Source: Sandaracinaceae bacterium
GTDB lineage: Bacteria > Myxococcota_A > Polyangia > Polyangiales > Houyiibacteriaceae
Length of the DNA: 64,000 nt
Reading direction: 5' to 3'
Assembly (NCBI GenBank): GCA_020633055.1
Contig: JACKEJ010000007.1
Span: 682,001 to 746,000, forward strand
Made by a program: the position numbers and the translations under genes. Under the pieces are notes generated by a model. It was not told the DNA's origin. It did no database searches and was given only the letters and a program-made list of their open reading frames with translations. Below, piece after piece: positions 26,625-35,188 of this stretch (positions within the stretch are counted from its first letter, which is position 1; every line of letters starts with the position of its first letter).

Positions 26625-27968
26625 TCATTCCTGGGCGTGACGGTTCGCGTGTAGATCGCACGGGGCGTCCGGCCCCTGGCCTCGAGCCCGCAGTAGCTCC
26701 TGCTCGGTTGGGTAGACCCGGCAGTCCAGCGGCGCAACGACGTAGCCGAGACGCATCAGCCGTTCACAAACCTCGCGACTCAGCCTGGTCGAGTCCGTCG
26801 TGTAGTCAGGAGGCGTGGCCGCGACGGGTGGGCGGAGCGCGTCGGGTCCGAAGCTCGCGGCCTCGATGCGATCCGGCAGCGCGATGCCCAGCGCTTCGAG
26901 GATGGTGGGCGCGACGTTGGCCAGGGTTGCGTCCGTCGGGACGACATGCGGACGCCCGGGACCGAGAGCGACGAAAGGCACCTGCGATACGGACGGGGCC
27001 ACCTCGGAATGACCAAACCGCCCGCCCTCCTCCGCCGTACCGAGGAGCTCCCCATGATCGGCGACGATGACCACCAACGTGTCGCGGAGCGCTCCTCGCC
27101 GCTCCAGCCTGTCCATGAACTGATCGAGCGCGCGGTCGACGGTGCGCACCTCGGCCGCATACAGCGAGGCGATCCAGGCTGCGTCCGCTGGAGTGGCCGA
27201 CCGTTGGCCGCGCTGAACAGCTTGGACCCACCCTGCCGTCGCATCGGGTGCCACCGCCCCCTCGGGACGCGCGGGGGCGAACTCGGCAGGCGGGTCATAC
27301 GGGACGTGGGGTTCCATCAGGTGCACATAGACGAACCAACGTTCCTCTTGCTGCGCCGCGATCCAGGACTCCGCAACGCTCAGGACGGCGGGGGCGGTGG
27401 TGCCTGCGTACGCGCGAAGCGCGTTGTGGAACTGCTCGAAGCCCTGCGTGACGCCGAAGGGCTCGCTGGTGTAGCCGTTCGCGGAGAAGCCCGCCGTGCG
27501 AAGACCCTCGCACTGGAGGATCTCCGGGAGCGTCCACGCGAGCCGGGGGATCACGGGCTCCTCGCCCAATGCGCGGGACCTGACGCGGCGCAAGCGCTCC
27601 GTCGGCACGCCCATCAGCAGGCTGCCCACGGCTCGCAGGCAGTGGGTCTCGGGGGACCGCAGTTCACCGCGCACGCCGCCCTGTGCGCGGCGCGTGAGGT
27701 TCGGCATGCGCTCCGCGGTCAGGTGGTCTGCACGGAGCGCGTCGACCAGAATCAAGAGGGCGTTGCGGGCGCGGCCCGTGGGGACATCGGGCGCAGCATC
27801 GGAGGTCTCCGACGTCTCAGTCTGAGGTGCAGTCGGCGTTGCTTCGGCGCCATGGCGCGTGGACGCCTGACCTGCGGGTGACTCTGGGCTGCCTGACGAC
27901 CCCGAGCACGCGGCAAGGAGCGCGACCCACGCGGCGACTCCGCTGGTTCGATGGCTCGGCCAGGTCAT
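26625..27968 (-). CDS. Sulfatase-superfamily lipoprotein lacking the sulfatase active-site motif
   Basis: 447 residues. Lipoprotein signal AAWVALLAACSGS with the cysteine at about residue 21, then a Ser/Thr/Pro-rich tether. The fold is alkaline phosphatase/sulfatase: metal site NALLILVDALRADHL near the N-terminus and VVIVADHGELLG later, plus HLMEPHVPYDPP. Where sulfatases have C/S-x-P-x-R (modified to formylglycine), the sequence reads ETHCLRAVGSLLMG: a cysteine is present but the proline and arginine are missing. It may be a phosphodiesterase, phosphotransferase or a differently tuned hydrolase on the outer membrane. ATG 27968. Confidence 0.85.
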   Translation of the reverse strand: MTWPSHRTSGVAAWVALLAACSGSSGSPESPAGQASTRHGAEATPTAPQTETSETSDAAPDVPTGRARNALLILVDALRADHLTAERMPNLTRRAQGGVRGELRSPETHCLRAVGSLLMGVPTERLRRVRSRALGEEPVIPRLAWTLPEILQCEGLRTAGFSANGYTSEPFGVTQGFEQFHNALRAYAGTTAPAVLSVAESWIAAQQEERWFVYVHLMEPHVPYDPPAEFAPARPEGAVAPDATAGWVQAVQRGQRSATPADAAWIASLYAAEVRTVDRALDQFMDRLERRGALRDTLVVIVADHGELLGTAEEGGRFGHSEVAPSVSQVPFVALGPGRPHVVPTDATLANVAPTILEALGIALPDRIEAASFGPDALRPPVAATPPDYTTDSTRLSREVCERLMRLGYVVAPLDCRVYPTEQELLRARGQGPDAPCDLHANRHAQE

Positions 27969-28087
27969 GCGGCGCCCAACGTATGGTCCCGCGCGGGTGA
28001 TTCCCAGGGAACGAGCTCGCGCGAAGAACGCCCGTCGCGCCAAGCGCCAAGGCCCCCAGCGACATACCAATCGCGTCGCGACAGCCG

Positions 28088-28531
28088 CTAGGCGCCCACC
28101 GCTCGCCACCGCTGCACGAACGCCAACGCCTGAAGGGCGAGAAACGGACCAAGGATCAGCCAGCCGAAAGGGACCTTGTAGAAGAACGGCGTGCCAATGT
28201 CGTCGGGGGTCTGTCCCGAGAGGGCGAGCACCTGGGCATCGTCCAGGGGGATGTACGAGTCCCCGTCGCGGTCGCACACCACGTACGACCCGCCACCTGT
28301 GAACAGCGGCACGAAGAACACCGAGAAGTCGCTGTACTTGTAGCCGATGACGGGTTCCGCGAACCCGACCTCCGCGATCGCCTCGGGAGTGACTACGTCC
28401 GCAACCTCCGCGATGTTCTCGCTGCTCCCGATGAGGGCCCAGCCGCGGCGCGCCTTCGCATGGCTCGGTTCGAACGCCATCACGTCGATGGCGAAGGTGA
28501 TGAGAACGGTCGAGAAGAGCAGCCACCTCAT
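28088..28531 (-). CDS. Hypothetical membrane protein
   Basis: 147 residues with an N-terminal helix (WLLFSTVLITFAIDVMAF) and a second near the C-terminus (GWLILGPFLALQALAFV). The part between lies on one side of the membrane and includes CDRDGDSYIPLDDAQVLALSG. Family not recognised. TATCGT on the minus strand sits 8 nt before the ATG at 28531. It precedes the sulfatase-fold gene on the same strand. Confidence 0.62.
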   Translation of the reverse strand: MRWLLFSTVLITFAIDVMAFEPSHAKARRGWALIGSSENIAEVADVVTPEAIAEVGFAEPVIGYKYSDFSVFFVPLFTGGGSYVVCDRDGDSYIPLDDAQVLALSGQTPDDIGTPFFYKVPFGWLILGPFLALQALAFVQRWRAVGA

Positions 28532-28644
28532 GGGCGCGGACGATACCGACGTGCGTTCATCGCGTCGAGCTCGTGACACGGGCGCCAACGATGATGCGAG
28601 TGCCGTCGGACCGCCCGCGATGCTACACGTAAGGCGGAGCAAGC

Positions 28645-28881
28645 ATGGGCAACAACGGCTTCGAGGTAAATGACGACCACTCATCGACGGGTCGCGGTGT
28701 CCGCTTCGGCTGCGGTGGACTCCTCGGCGTGGTGGCTGGGCTCTATGTGGCGACCGACTACCCCGATCTGAGCGGCGCGGAGGTCTGCGGGTTCGCGGCC
28801 GTGGGGTTGATCGCGGTGGGCTTCGTCTCGGCAGTGTTGGGCGACTCGTTCTGGGAGTCCTTGCGCGACCTCATGCGCTAG
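28645..28881 (+). CDS. Small membrane protein
   Basis: 78 residues with two hydrophobic helices (GCGGLLGVVAGLYVA; VCGFAAVGLIAVGFVSAVLG). GGCGGAG lies 8 nt before the ATG. It is isolated, between divergent and convergent neighbours. Function unknown. Confidence 0.6.
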   Translation: MGNNGFEVNDDHSSTGRGVRFGCGGLLGVVAGLYVATDYPDLSGAEVCGFAAVGLIAVGFVSAVLGDSFWESLRDLMR

Positions 28882-28960
28882 CGGCGTGTGCGCCTTTTCG
28901 TAGATGAGCGGTGATTGTCGGACGATGCGCCTGAGACGGAAGCGTTCGTCGACCCTCGCT

Positions 28961-29413
28961 TCAGTAGTGCAATCCCGGATCAGTGTCGGGGGACCTACGC
29001 GGCACGGTGACCGTGAACGCACTGTCCGGGAAGCGGGTGATGCGCGTGATGGTGAGGTGCAGGGTGGTCACGTAGAGGCGTTCGAGCACGTCACCTGACG
29101 CCACCTGCCCCCACCACAGCGGCCCCCCATCGGCGCTTGCCCTGTCGACGAACTCGAACCGCACACGCCGCTCCCAGAAGCTCGCGTGATCCGCAGTGAG
29201 GTACGCCCCGGCGCGACAGCTCTGCGAAGTGCGCGAGATGCGGCGGCAGTCGGTGATCACCACACGACGCGAGCGCTCCCGCGCACCTGCCCCCCGGAAG
29301 GCATCGTCAGAGATGATGGTGTTGACCTCCAACGTCGGGACGATGTCCTGCGCAGACACCAGCGCCTTCGCTGCGCAAGCGAACGCGACCACAACTCCCA
29401 GCACCGCCCTCAT
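28961..29413 (-). CDS. Hypothetical secreted protein
   Basis: 150 residues with a signal peptide (RAVLGVVVAFACAAKALVSA, cleavage after SAQ or nearby). The mature part is mixed alpha/beta with two cysteines (TDCRRIS, SQSCRAG). No family recognised. ATG 29413 preceded by GGTGAGCG. Confidence 0.65.
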   Translation of the reverse strand: MRAVLGVVVAFACAAKALVSAQDIVPTLEVNTIISDDAFRGAGARERSRRVVITDCRRISRTSQSCRAGAYLTADHASFWERRVRFEFVDRASADGGPLWWGQVASGDVLERLYVTTLHLTITRITRFPDSAFTVTVPRRSPDTDPGLHY

Positions 29414-29620
29414 CGCTCACCGCCTCTCACCGGTCAGCTGCCGACAGTACCAGGAGCCCCGGGTCCCGTGTGCGGGAAAGCCGACGCGCGGCTGGCGTCG
29501 TCTGGCGGCGAGACGTACGAAGCCGAAGCGCGGGGTGTCGGCTGCGCGCCCTGGTGATGCGCCCGAAGGCGGTGCCTCGCGGTTGACGTTGTGACCTCGC
29601 CTCCCCAGGGTCGCCCGCGC

Positions 29621-30346
29621 ATGCCCACCCTGGTCCACCTCGCGCCCGAGCATCTGCACCGCCGCATCACGCGCAGCGGGCTGCGTGGTGGCGCGTGGTC
29701 ACTGATGGTCGGTGGCCAACGTGTTTCGTTCACCGAAGCCGTGTTCGCCATGCCGGTGCTGAGCGACTTCAGCGTCACGCACCAGTGGCTCCGGGAGCTA
29801 CGCCGGCACGACGGGCGACGCTTCATCGGCGTCTACTTTCGACTCCCGGCCGAGACGGAGGTCTACGTCGGGCGGTTCGGGCAAGAACACCGCGCGCTCC
29901 CGCTGGGCGCTTCGGTCGCCGCTGTACGTGACTCGCCCGCGGGCGCCCAGATCGTGATCCCGGAGCGCATCGCCGCGTCGTCCATCCGCGCCATACGGGC
30001 GCTCCGCCAAGACGTTGGTTGGGTCGAGACCCCCGAGGGCACCACGCACTACGCCTGCGTGTGCAGCATGTGCCTCCGCCCGGGCACCCCCAACCTCATC
30101 CGCCGGGTCCGCGCCTCCTACCTGTGCGGCATGCGACACCTCGCAACGGCGGAGACGAACGTGGAGGCTGTGCGCGCCCTCGGTGTCGCGCAGGGGGCCA
30201 TCGAACGCGGCCGCGGCCGGCTCCCCGTGGAGGCACTCCGCCGCTTCGCGCAACACCCCAGCCCCGTGGTGCGGAAACGCATCGCGCACCTGCTCAGCCT
30301 GTGCGGTAGAGCGGCGCCCCACGCTGCTACTGTCGGCGAACCATGA
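29621..30346 (+). CDS. ADP-ribosyltransferase/RNA 2'-phosphotransferase-like protein (tentative)
   Basis: 241 residues. The order LVHLAPEHLHRRITRSGLR, then VFAMPVL, then IVIPERIAASSIRAI mirrors the H...Y/F...E layout of the ART superfamily (KptA, DarT: HLT..NL..I...G, then EVLVPGSIPPEYI). The catalytic assignment is inference from pattern. A Cys cluster (YACVCSMC) and a C-terminal HEAT-like repeat (VEALRRFAQHPSPVVRKRIAHLL) follow. I recall similar uncharacterised proteins in actinobacteria with the HQWLREL motif. The stop overlaps the next gene by 4 nt (ATGA), so the two work together. ATG 29621. Confidence 0.6.
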   Translation: MPTLVHLAPEHLHRRITRSGLRGGAWSLMVGGQRVSFTEAVFAMPVLSDFSVTHQWLRELRRHDGRRFIGVYFRLPAETEVYVGRFGQEHRALPLGASVAAVRDSPAGAQIVIPERIAASSIRAIRALRQDVGWVETPEGTTHYACVCSMCLRPGTPNLIRRVRASYLCGMRHLATAETNVEAVRALGVAQGAIERGRGRLPVEALRRFAQHPSPVVRKRIAHLLSLCGRAAPHAATVGEP

Positions 30347-31218
30347 CCCTCCCGCGCCGAGGAAGCCGAACCGTCATCGTCGATGGCGTCACGTATCGCT
30401 GGCGCGTGCGCACCCGCCCGACCGCGGCACAGCGCACAGGTCGCAGCCCGCTCGGTGTGGCGGTGGAGCGCGACGATGTCCGCGGCGCCACGTTGGTCGC
30501 CGTGCTCCGGCGACTGCACCCGGGAAGCGGTGGACTGGAGCGTACGTACGCGGTCACGCCCAGAGAGGTGGCGGCCGTGGTGCGGGAGGCGCTCAGCGCT
30601 GGCTGGACACCGACGCACGAAGGTCCGCAATTCGCCTTTCGTCCAGCGTCCGCGCGTGTTCCGAGCCGAACCGCCGAAGTCGGGCCTCCCGAGCTCACGA
30701 CGGCGGTCATCCACGAGCTCGTCGCCGCGCGCACGTCACGCGACACGCTGCGGTTCGGGGACACGCAGACCCTGACGTGGCCGGGTGGCGGACGCTACGC
30801 GGGCGTGCGCATCGAGGTCAGCGGGAAGGACCTCATGGACTGGGTCCGCGACGCCGAGCGGCCGCACGTCGAGCGCGAGAACGCCAACCGCGGCGGAGGA
30901 GACCCGGCGTGTCACCTCGTCCCGGCGGACTATCTCCCCCCGCCCCAGACGTTCCGCACCTCGAGGGAGCTGTTCGGAGAGGTTCCGTCGGTCGAGGCGC
31001 GGTCGTTCGTCATGGAGCCGAGCGACAGACGCCTGAGCAAGACGACGCTCCTCACGTGCTCCTGTGGAGTCTCCGAGTGTGAGTTCCTGCTGGTGCGCAT
31101 CTCCGTGCTGCCCGACGTCGTCGTGTGGTCCGACTTCGAGTCGTTCCACCGACCGTGGGTGTACGACCTTGGACCGTTCGTGTTCGACCGACAGGAGTAC
31201 GAAGCCGCGTTCGGCTGA
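30343..31218 (+). CDS. Conserved hypothetical protein with CxC(x)nC cluster
   Basis: 291 residues, cytoplasmic. An N-terminal beta domain (TVIVDGVTYRWRVRT) is followed near the C-terminus by LLTCSCGVSECEFLLVRI, then VVVWSDFESFHRPW and a YDLGPFVFDRQEYEAAF ending, a pattern I have seen in uncharacterised actinobacterial and myxobacterial proteins. The cysteines may bind metal. Overlaps the ART-like gene by ATGA, implying a two-gene unit. No defined function. Confidence 0.7.
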   Translation: MTLPRRGSRTVIVDGVTYRWRVRTRPTAAQRTGRSPLGVAVERDDVRGATLVAVLRRLHPGSGGLERTYAVTPREVAAVVREALSAGWTPTHEGPQFAFRPASARVPSRTAEVGPPELTTAVIHELVAARTSRDTLRFGDTQTLTWPGGGRYAGVRIEVSGKDLMDWVRDAERPHVERENANRGGGDPACHLVPADYLPPPQTFRTSRELFGEVPSVEARSFVMEPSDRRLSKTTLLTCSCGVSECEFLLVRISVLPDVVVWSDFESFHRPWVYDLGPFVFDRQEYEAAFG

Positions 31219-31240
31219 TGGGTGCGATCACGGTCCGCGC

Positions 31241-31611
31241 GTCGGGGCCCGGCGGTCAACCGGTAGAGGACGTCTCCGTTCTCGGTGCGTTCGAACGGGA
31301 ACAACCCACCGGGCTCTCGGTGAAGCGGCCGACCCCCGAGACCGGGATGTGCATCGCCCAGCTGGCGGTCCGCAACACCTCCCCATCGTCCGGCCCGAAC
31401 GTAGCGCGCTTCTCGGGCTCGACAGGCTCGCGAAGGGCGGATTGACGCTCAGCACCAACCGGCGAAGCGAAACGAACGGGAAGAGGCGACGCACGCGCGG
31501 GAGGTGGAACATCTGGCGCGCGAGCTCGAGCACCTCGGGCTCGTCGCAGGACGTCAACAGCTCCTCCCAGGTAGACAGCGCTTCTGCGTCCGCCGCTCCA
31601 ATCCCTGTCAT
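31241..31611 (-). pseudogene. Frame-broken relic, possibly immunity-type (DUF6193/SUKH-like)
   Basis: Frame 1 from ATG 31611 gives a convincing start (WEELLTSCDEPEVLELARQM, RVRRLFPFVSLRRLVLS) then degenerates into Arg/Pro-rich shadow after SVNPPF. A second frame continues as PDDGEVLRTASWAMHIPVSG, and a third contains GGLFPFERTENGDVLYRLT, like the core of SMI1/KNR4 (SUKH) proteins. Family labels are tentative. At least one frameshift separates these pieces, so I read it as decaying immunity-like sequence. Confidence 0.4.
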
Positions 31612-31775
31612 GACCCTCCTCCGGCGACGAGCGCATGCATGTGGCACGCACCGTGGGCCTCGTCAGCGAGGGGAGCACGCCTCTGGCGCCGGAGCGCGAT
31701 GACTCGAGCGAGTTCAACCACCCTCGGTGAGCGCGATTCCCATGCCATTCGATATCGCCTGGTCCGATCCACGCC

Positions 31776-32150
31776 TCACCTGGCAGTGGCCGACTGCACG
31801 CTGTGAACCTCGGAACACCCCACGCGCACCGCATCGTCGCGGAAGACCTGGTCACTGACCGCAGCTGCCATGGGCAGCGCGGCGAACACGAAGCAGGTCC
31901 CACAGGCGACCACCAGCACCGCGCGCGGGCCGATGGCGAGCCACCTGGACAGCCCAACCACGACTCCTACCAAGTTGATCACCGTCGCGGGGAGCAACGT
32001 CCACCACACGGGGGGACCGCACAGCGTCATCCAGCCAGACGTCGAGAAGACACCCAACAAGACCCACGCGGGAACGAACATCACCTTGAACGAAGGCTCG
32101 CGGCCGCCGAGGGGCACAGTGAGGTGAGGGTCGTGCGGTGAACGGCTCAT
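31776..32150 (-). CDS. Small membrane protein, three helices
   Basis: 124 residues with hydrophobic segments FVPAWVLLGVFSTSGWM, TLLPATVINLVGVVVGL and AVLVVACGTCFVFAALPM. No known family. ATG 32150; a TTG at 32168 would add six residues. Lies between the relic and the macrodomain gene on the same strand. Confidence 0.6.
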   Translation of the reverse strand: MSRSPHDPHLTVPLGGREPSFKVMFVPAWVLLGVFSTSGWMTLCGPPVWWTLLPATVINLVGVVVGLSRWLAIGPRAVLVVACGTCFVFAALPMAAAVSDQVFRDDAVRVGCSEVHSVQSATAR

Positions 32151-32190
32151 GCGTGGGGTGTGCGGCAACGTGACCTAGTGTCGGCTGGCA

Positions 32191-32766
32191 TCATAGCCCG
32201 AGAGCAGCGCGAACGATACGCGCCGTGGGCTCCTCCAGGACCGCGAACACGACGGTCGACACCTGGCGCGTCGGGCCGGCCCACCCGCGTAGGGCGCGCA
32301 CCATCGCGCCCGCTGATGCGGTCTCGCCGGCCCCGCCGTGTCCCGCCCCGAGCAGCGGAAGGCCGAGCACGAACGACTCGGCGGACTCCGACATGGCGAG
32401 CTCCTCGGCGGCGTCTAGCGCGGCGCGCGTGCATCGCTCGATGCGGGTCGGGCCCGACGGTCCACCCGTCTCGGGGTCGGGCTTGCGATAGTCCACAGCA
32501 GCCACGTGCAGCACCCACCGGAACGCGCTCGCTGTACCCGCCGTCGTGACGAGGCAGTCGTCCGGCCCGAGGGGCTCGTCGAACTCTTCCTCCCACGCGC
32601 TCCGCACCAGCCGTTGGTACGGGGCGCCGCCGCACGCCTCGCGAATCGCGCCGCTTACCCCAGTGCCCAACGCCACCTCCGGGTTCGAGGCGTTCACGAT
32701 GGCGTCAGCGCGCAGGCTGGCGTCGACGAGGCTCCCCACGAACACGCGGCAGTCCATGGCCCGCAT
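32191..32766 (-). CDS. Macrodomain protein (ADP-ribose binding)
   Basis: 191 residues forming a single macrodomain: FVGSLVDASLRADAIVNASNPEVALGTGVSGAI is the adenosine/diphosphate pocket (shown here only as motif order IVNASN, then GTGVSGAI), and LPLLGAGHGG is the second phosphate loop. Such proteins bind or hydrolyse ADP-ribose on proteins or nucleic acids, or O-acetyl-ADP-ribose. Start at ATG 32766 (or 32757). It is divergent from the GyrB-like ATPase gene across 63 bp and lies 1.8 kb from a putative ART-fold gene, so a link to reversible ADP-ribosylation is conceivable. Confidence 0.9.
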   Translation of the reverse strand: MRAMDCRVFVGSLVDASLRADAIVNASNPEVALGTGVSGAIREACGGAPYQRLVRSAWEEEFDEPLGPDDCLVTTAGTASAFRWVLHVAAVDYRKPDPETGGPSGPTRIERCTRAALDAAEELAMSESAESFVLGLPLLGAGHGGAGETASAGAMVRALRGWAGPTRQVSTVVFAVLEEPTARIVRAALGL

Positions 32767-32829
32767 GGTAACGGGCCGCGCTGACCTCGTCACCGCTGAC
32801 ACCCGCGCGCCCTCGCGATACCTTCTGCC

Positions 32830-33918
32830 GTGTCCGACTCCGACCTCGAGTTCATCACGTCCGTCCGTAAGCGCCCAGGCATGTACGTGGGAGACCCGTA
32901 CGACGGCAGTGGCCTGCACCACCTGCTGCGCGAGCTCCTCGCGAACGCCCTGGACCAGTTCTACGTGGGGCGCCTGACGCGTATCGATGTCTCGGTCCTC
33001 GCCGACGGACGCCTGCGCGTGGAAGACGACGGCCGAGGGATCTCGACAGCACGCGACGCCGACGGGAGGACGTTCCTCGAGCGTGTGTTCACGACGCGGC
33101 ACACGACGCCGACCGCCGATGGCCACGCACCCCATTGACATCTCGCGGACGTCGGCCTCGGCCTCGCGCCCGTGTGCGCGCTGTCGGCCGCGCTGCTCGT
33201 CCAGGTCAGGAACGCAGACGGCTGCTTCCGACGGACGTTCGCGTGCGGCGTCGCGACCGGCGACCTGGTGCGCACGGGGCCCGCGACGACCACGGGGGCC
33301 ACTGTGGAGCTGCTCCCCGACCCCGACATCTTTCCGCGCCCCGCCTGGGACCCGGCGCGGATAGACCCGATGCTGCGCGAGCTGGCGAGCTTGTGCCCGG
33401 GCCTCACCACGTCCTTCGCGTTCGAGCGGCGCCGCTACGGCCCGTTCGAAGACCTGCGAGACCTCGTGTGTGAGCTGGGCGATGGTCGCCCGCGCCCGGA
33501 GGACGTCATCCTGTGCAGCGCCGACGACGGACCGATGAGCGCGCGCGTCGGCCTCTGGTTCTCGAACCCCGCGTTCGGCGCGCCCCCGCGCGAGGCCAGC
33601 TACTGCAACCTGCTGAAGACACACGCCGGAACGCACCTCGATGGCTTCCGGCGCGGGCTCGTCGATGCGGTCGCGAGCGCGGCTGGCGCGCGTTCACGCG
33701 GGCGGACCACCGCGGCGTACGACCGCGTTGCAAGGGGGCTCGTCGCCGTGATCAGCGTGACCCTCGTCGACCCTTCGTACGGAGCGCCCACCAAGGACCA
33801 GCTCACCACGCCGGCGGCACGCGGCCTGGTCGAGCGCGCCGTGCGCGAAGGCTTCGGCGCGGCGCTTGCCAAGGACCCCCAACTCGCGGCGTCGCTCACC
33901 GAGAGGCTGGCCCGATGA
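32830..33918 (+). pseudogene. GyrB/ParE-like GHKL ATPase interrupted by an in-frame TGA
   Basis: The N-terminal part (ITSVRKRPGMYVGD, HHLLRELLANALDQF, VEDDGRGI) carries the GHKL ATPase motifs N and G1 of type II topoisomerase B subunits. At 33136-33138 a TGA occurs, but the same frame continues with HLADVGLGLAPVCALSAALL, the expected G2/transducer-side sequence, to a second half of about 250 residues ending at 33918. Thus 362 codons are open but for one nonsense codon. Total length is well below GyrB (about 800), with no Toprim domain, so it is a short GyrB-like family. The GTG start has TACCTT 5 nt upstream. Either a point mutation, a sequencing error or recoding. Confidence 0.8.
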
Positions 33919-34331
33919 CCGAGGACGAGCTCATCGCTCGGTTCGGTGTGCCACCCGCGGACCCGCGACACTCACCCGAGATTCGCCGTGTACTCGAAGA
34001 GGAGACGCAGCGCCTGCGGGACGGCACGGGGGACAGCGCCGCGGCACGCCTGCTCTGCGTCCACCTGTGCCTCGGTGGCGATGTGACCGATGCGCTCGCG
34101 GTGTGGCGAGCCAAGCAATCCTCGTTCGACGCGGGATGCTCCATCGACGTCCAGCTGATGTGCGGTGCTGGACTCGCCACGACGAAGCAGCACCTCGCCG
34201 CGCTCACGGGAGCGCTCGCGCGCGACGCGCTCGACTACATCGAGGTGTGCGAAGCGCATGGGGACTTCGACGGCTTTGATGTCGACGAGCTGCGCGCAGA
34301 CGCCCAGCGCTACTACAGCGACGCGCCGTAG
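33915..34331 (+). CDS. Conserved partner protein of the GyrB-like ATPase
   Basis: 138 residues, helical, cytoplasmic. LLCVHLCLGGDVTDALAVWRAKQSSFDAG, CSIDVQLMCGAGL and the HGDFDGFDVDELRAD end form a pattern I recall from uncharacterised actinobacterial proteins next to GyrB-like ATPases. The ATG overlaps the upstream stop (ATGA), which supports translation through the end of the ATPase gene. Function unknown; it is intact while its neighbour carries a stop. Confidence 0.75.
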   Translation: MTEDELIARFGVPPADPRHSPEIRRVLEEETQRLRDGTGDSAAARLLCVHLCLGGDVTDALAVWRAKQSSFDAGCSIDVQLMCGAGLATTKQHLAALTGALARDALDYIEVCEAHGDFDGFDVDELRADAQRYYSDAP

Positions 34332-34431
34332 CACTCGGCGCCACCACACGCCCCAAATGCCGAGCGACGGCCGTAGCAGCGCCCGGGTTCTCGCAGGCCC
34401 ATGGCGCGACAGCCCCAGCGGCTCCGTGCCT

Positions 34432-35046
34432 TCAGAAGCTCCGCACGGGACCACCCTCTCCCGCTGAAACGCCCACTGCGTGGAGCGCATCGAGGTCGCC
34501 GTAGGCCACGCGAACGGAACAGCCGCGGGCCACGAGCTGAGGCGCTGCCTCGCCCATGTGGCGCCACTGCACCTCGTGCCAAGGGGTCTGACCAAAGAGT
34601 GTGCGAACACCTGCCTGGGTGGCTTCGATACGCGCAGCAGCGACACCGAACGCGAGCGCGGACGCCAGCAAACCAGCCGCGGCCACGCTGCCCGCGACGA
34701 CCGAGCCTGCGCCCGCGACGGAAGACCCGCCCACGGCAACCGCGAACGCGCCAATGCCGCACATGCCGAAGGCACACCCTGCGCCCAAACGGTCTCCAAC
34801 GCTCCGCTGGATGACCAGCATGCCGGCGCGCCGCACCACCCCAGCGGGAGCGCGTGCGAGGGAGACGCTCATGACCGCACCCGCCGTGATGGCCATCCAC
34901 GGTACCCACGGCAGCAGCGCCCGTAGCAGCCAGAGTCCCAGACCGACGACGGCGAGGATCACCACCAGCAGAAAGACGAGCAGGTCCAGCACCTGCAAGA
35001 CCTGGCCGACCCCTTGGAAGCACGCGCGCACACGTCGCCACACCAT
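34432..35046 (-). CDS. Membrane protein with C-terminal soluble domain
   Basis: 204 residues: hydrophobic helices LQVLDLLVFLLVVILAVVGLGL and further segments (MAITAGAVMSVSLA, GAGCAFGMCGIGAFAVAVGG, SVVAGSVAAAGLLASALAFG), then a soluble tail (ARIEATQAGVRTLFGQTPWHEVQW) that vaguely resembles a bacterial PH-type domain. Family not recognised. ATG 35046; longer in-frame starts overlap a divergent promoter region. Confidence 0.6.
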   Translation of the reverse strand: MVWRRVRACFQGVGQVLQVLDLLVFLLVVILAVVGLGLWLLRALLPWVPWMAITAGAVMSVSLARAPAGVVRRAGMLVIQRSVGDRLGAGCAFGMCGIGAFAVAVGGSSVAGAGSVVAGSVAAAGLLASALAFGVAAARIEATQAGVRTLFGQTPWHEVQWRHMGEAAPQLVARGCSVRVAYGDLDALHAVGVSAGEGGPVRSF

Positions 35047-35188
35047 GTGGGCGACAACATGCGGTGCCGGCGACCATTCCAAACGCCGCCCCGCGGTCCG
35101 ACTTGGGCGCTGGAGTCCGCGGGAACTTTCTGAGAAAAAAGGGTGTCGCTGTGTCGTGCAACGAACCAGGCGAAGGGCGCTGAAGCGG

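Noticed and set aside
33136..33138. TGA read as selenocysteine
   Set aside because: No SECIS-like hairpin is obvious just downstream, and the position falls in a loop without a cysteine in the expected family pattern.
32191..33636. 481-residue leftward frame for the macrodomain protein
   Set aside because: The N-terminal 290 residues are antisense to the GyrB-like gene; the domain is complete from ATG 32766.
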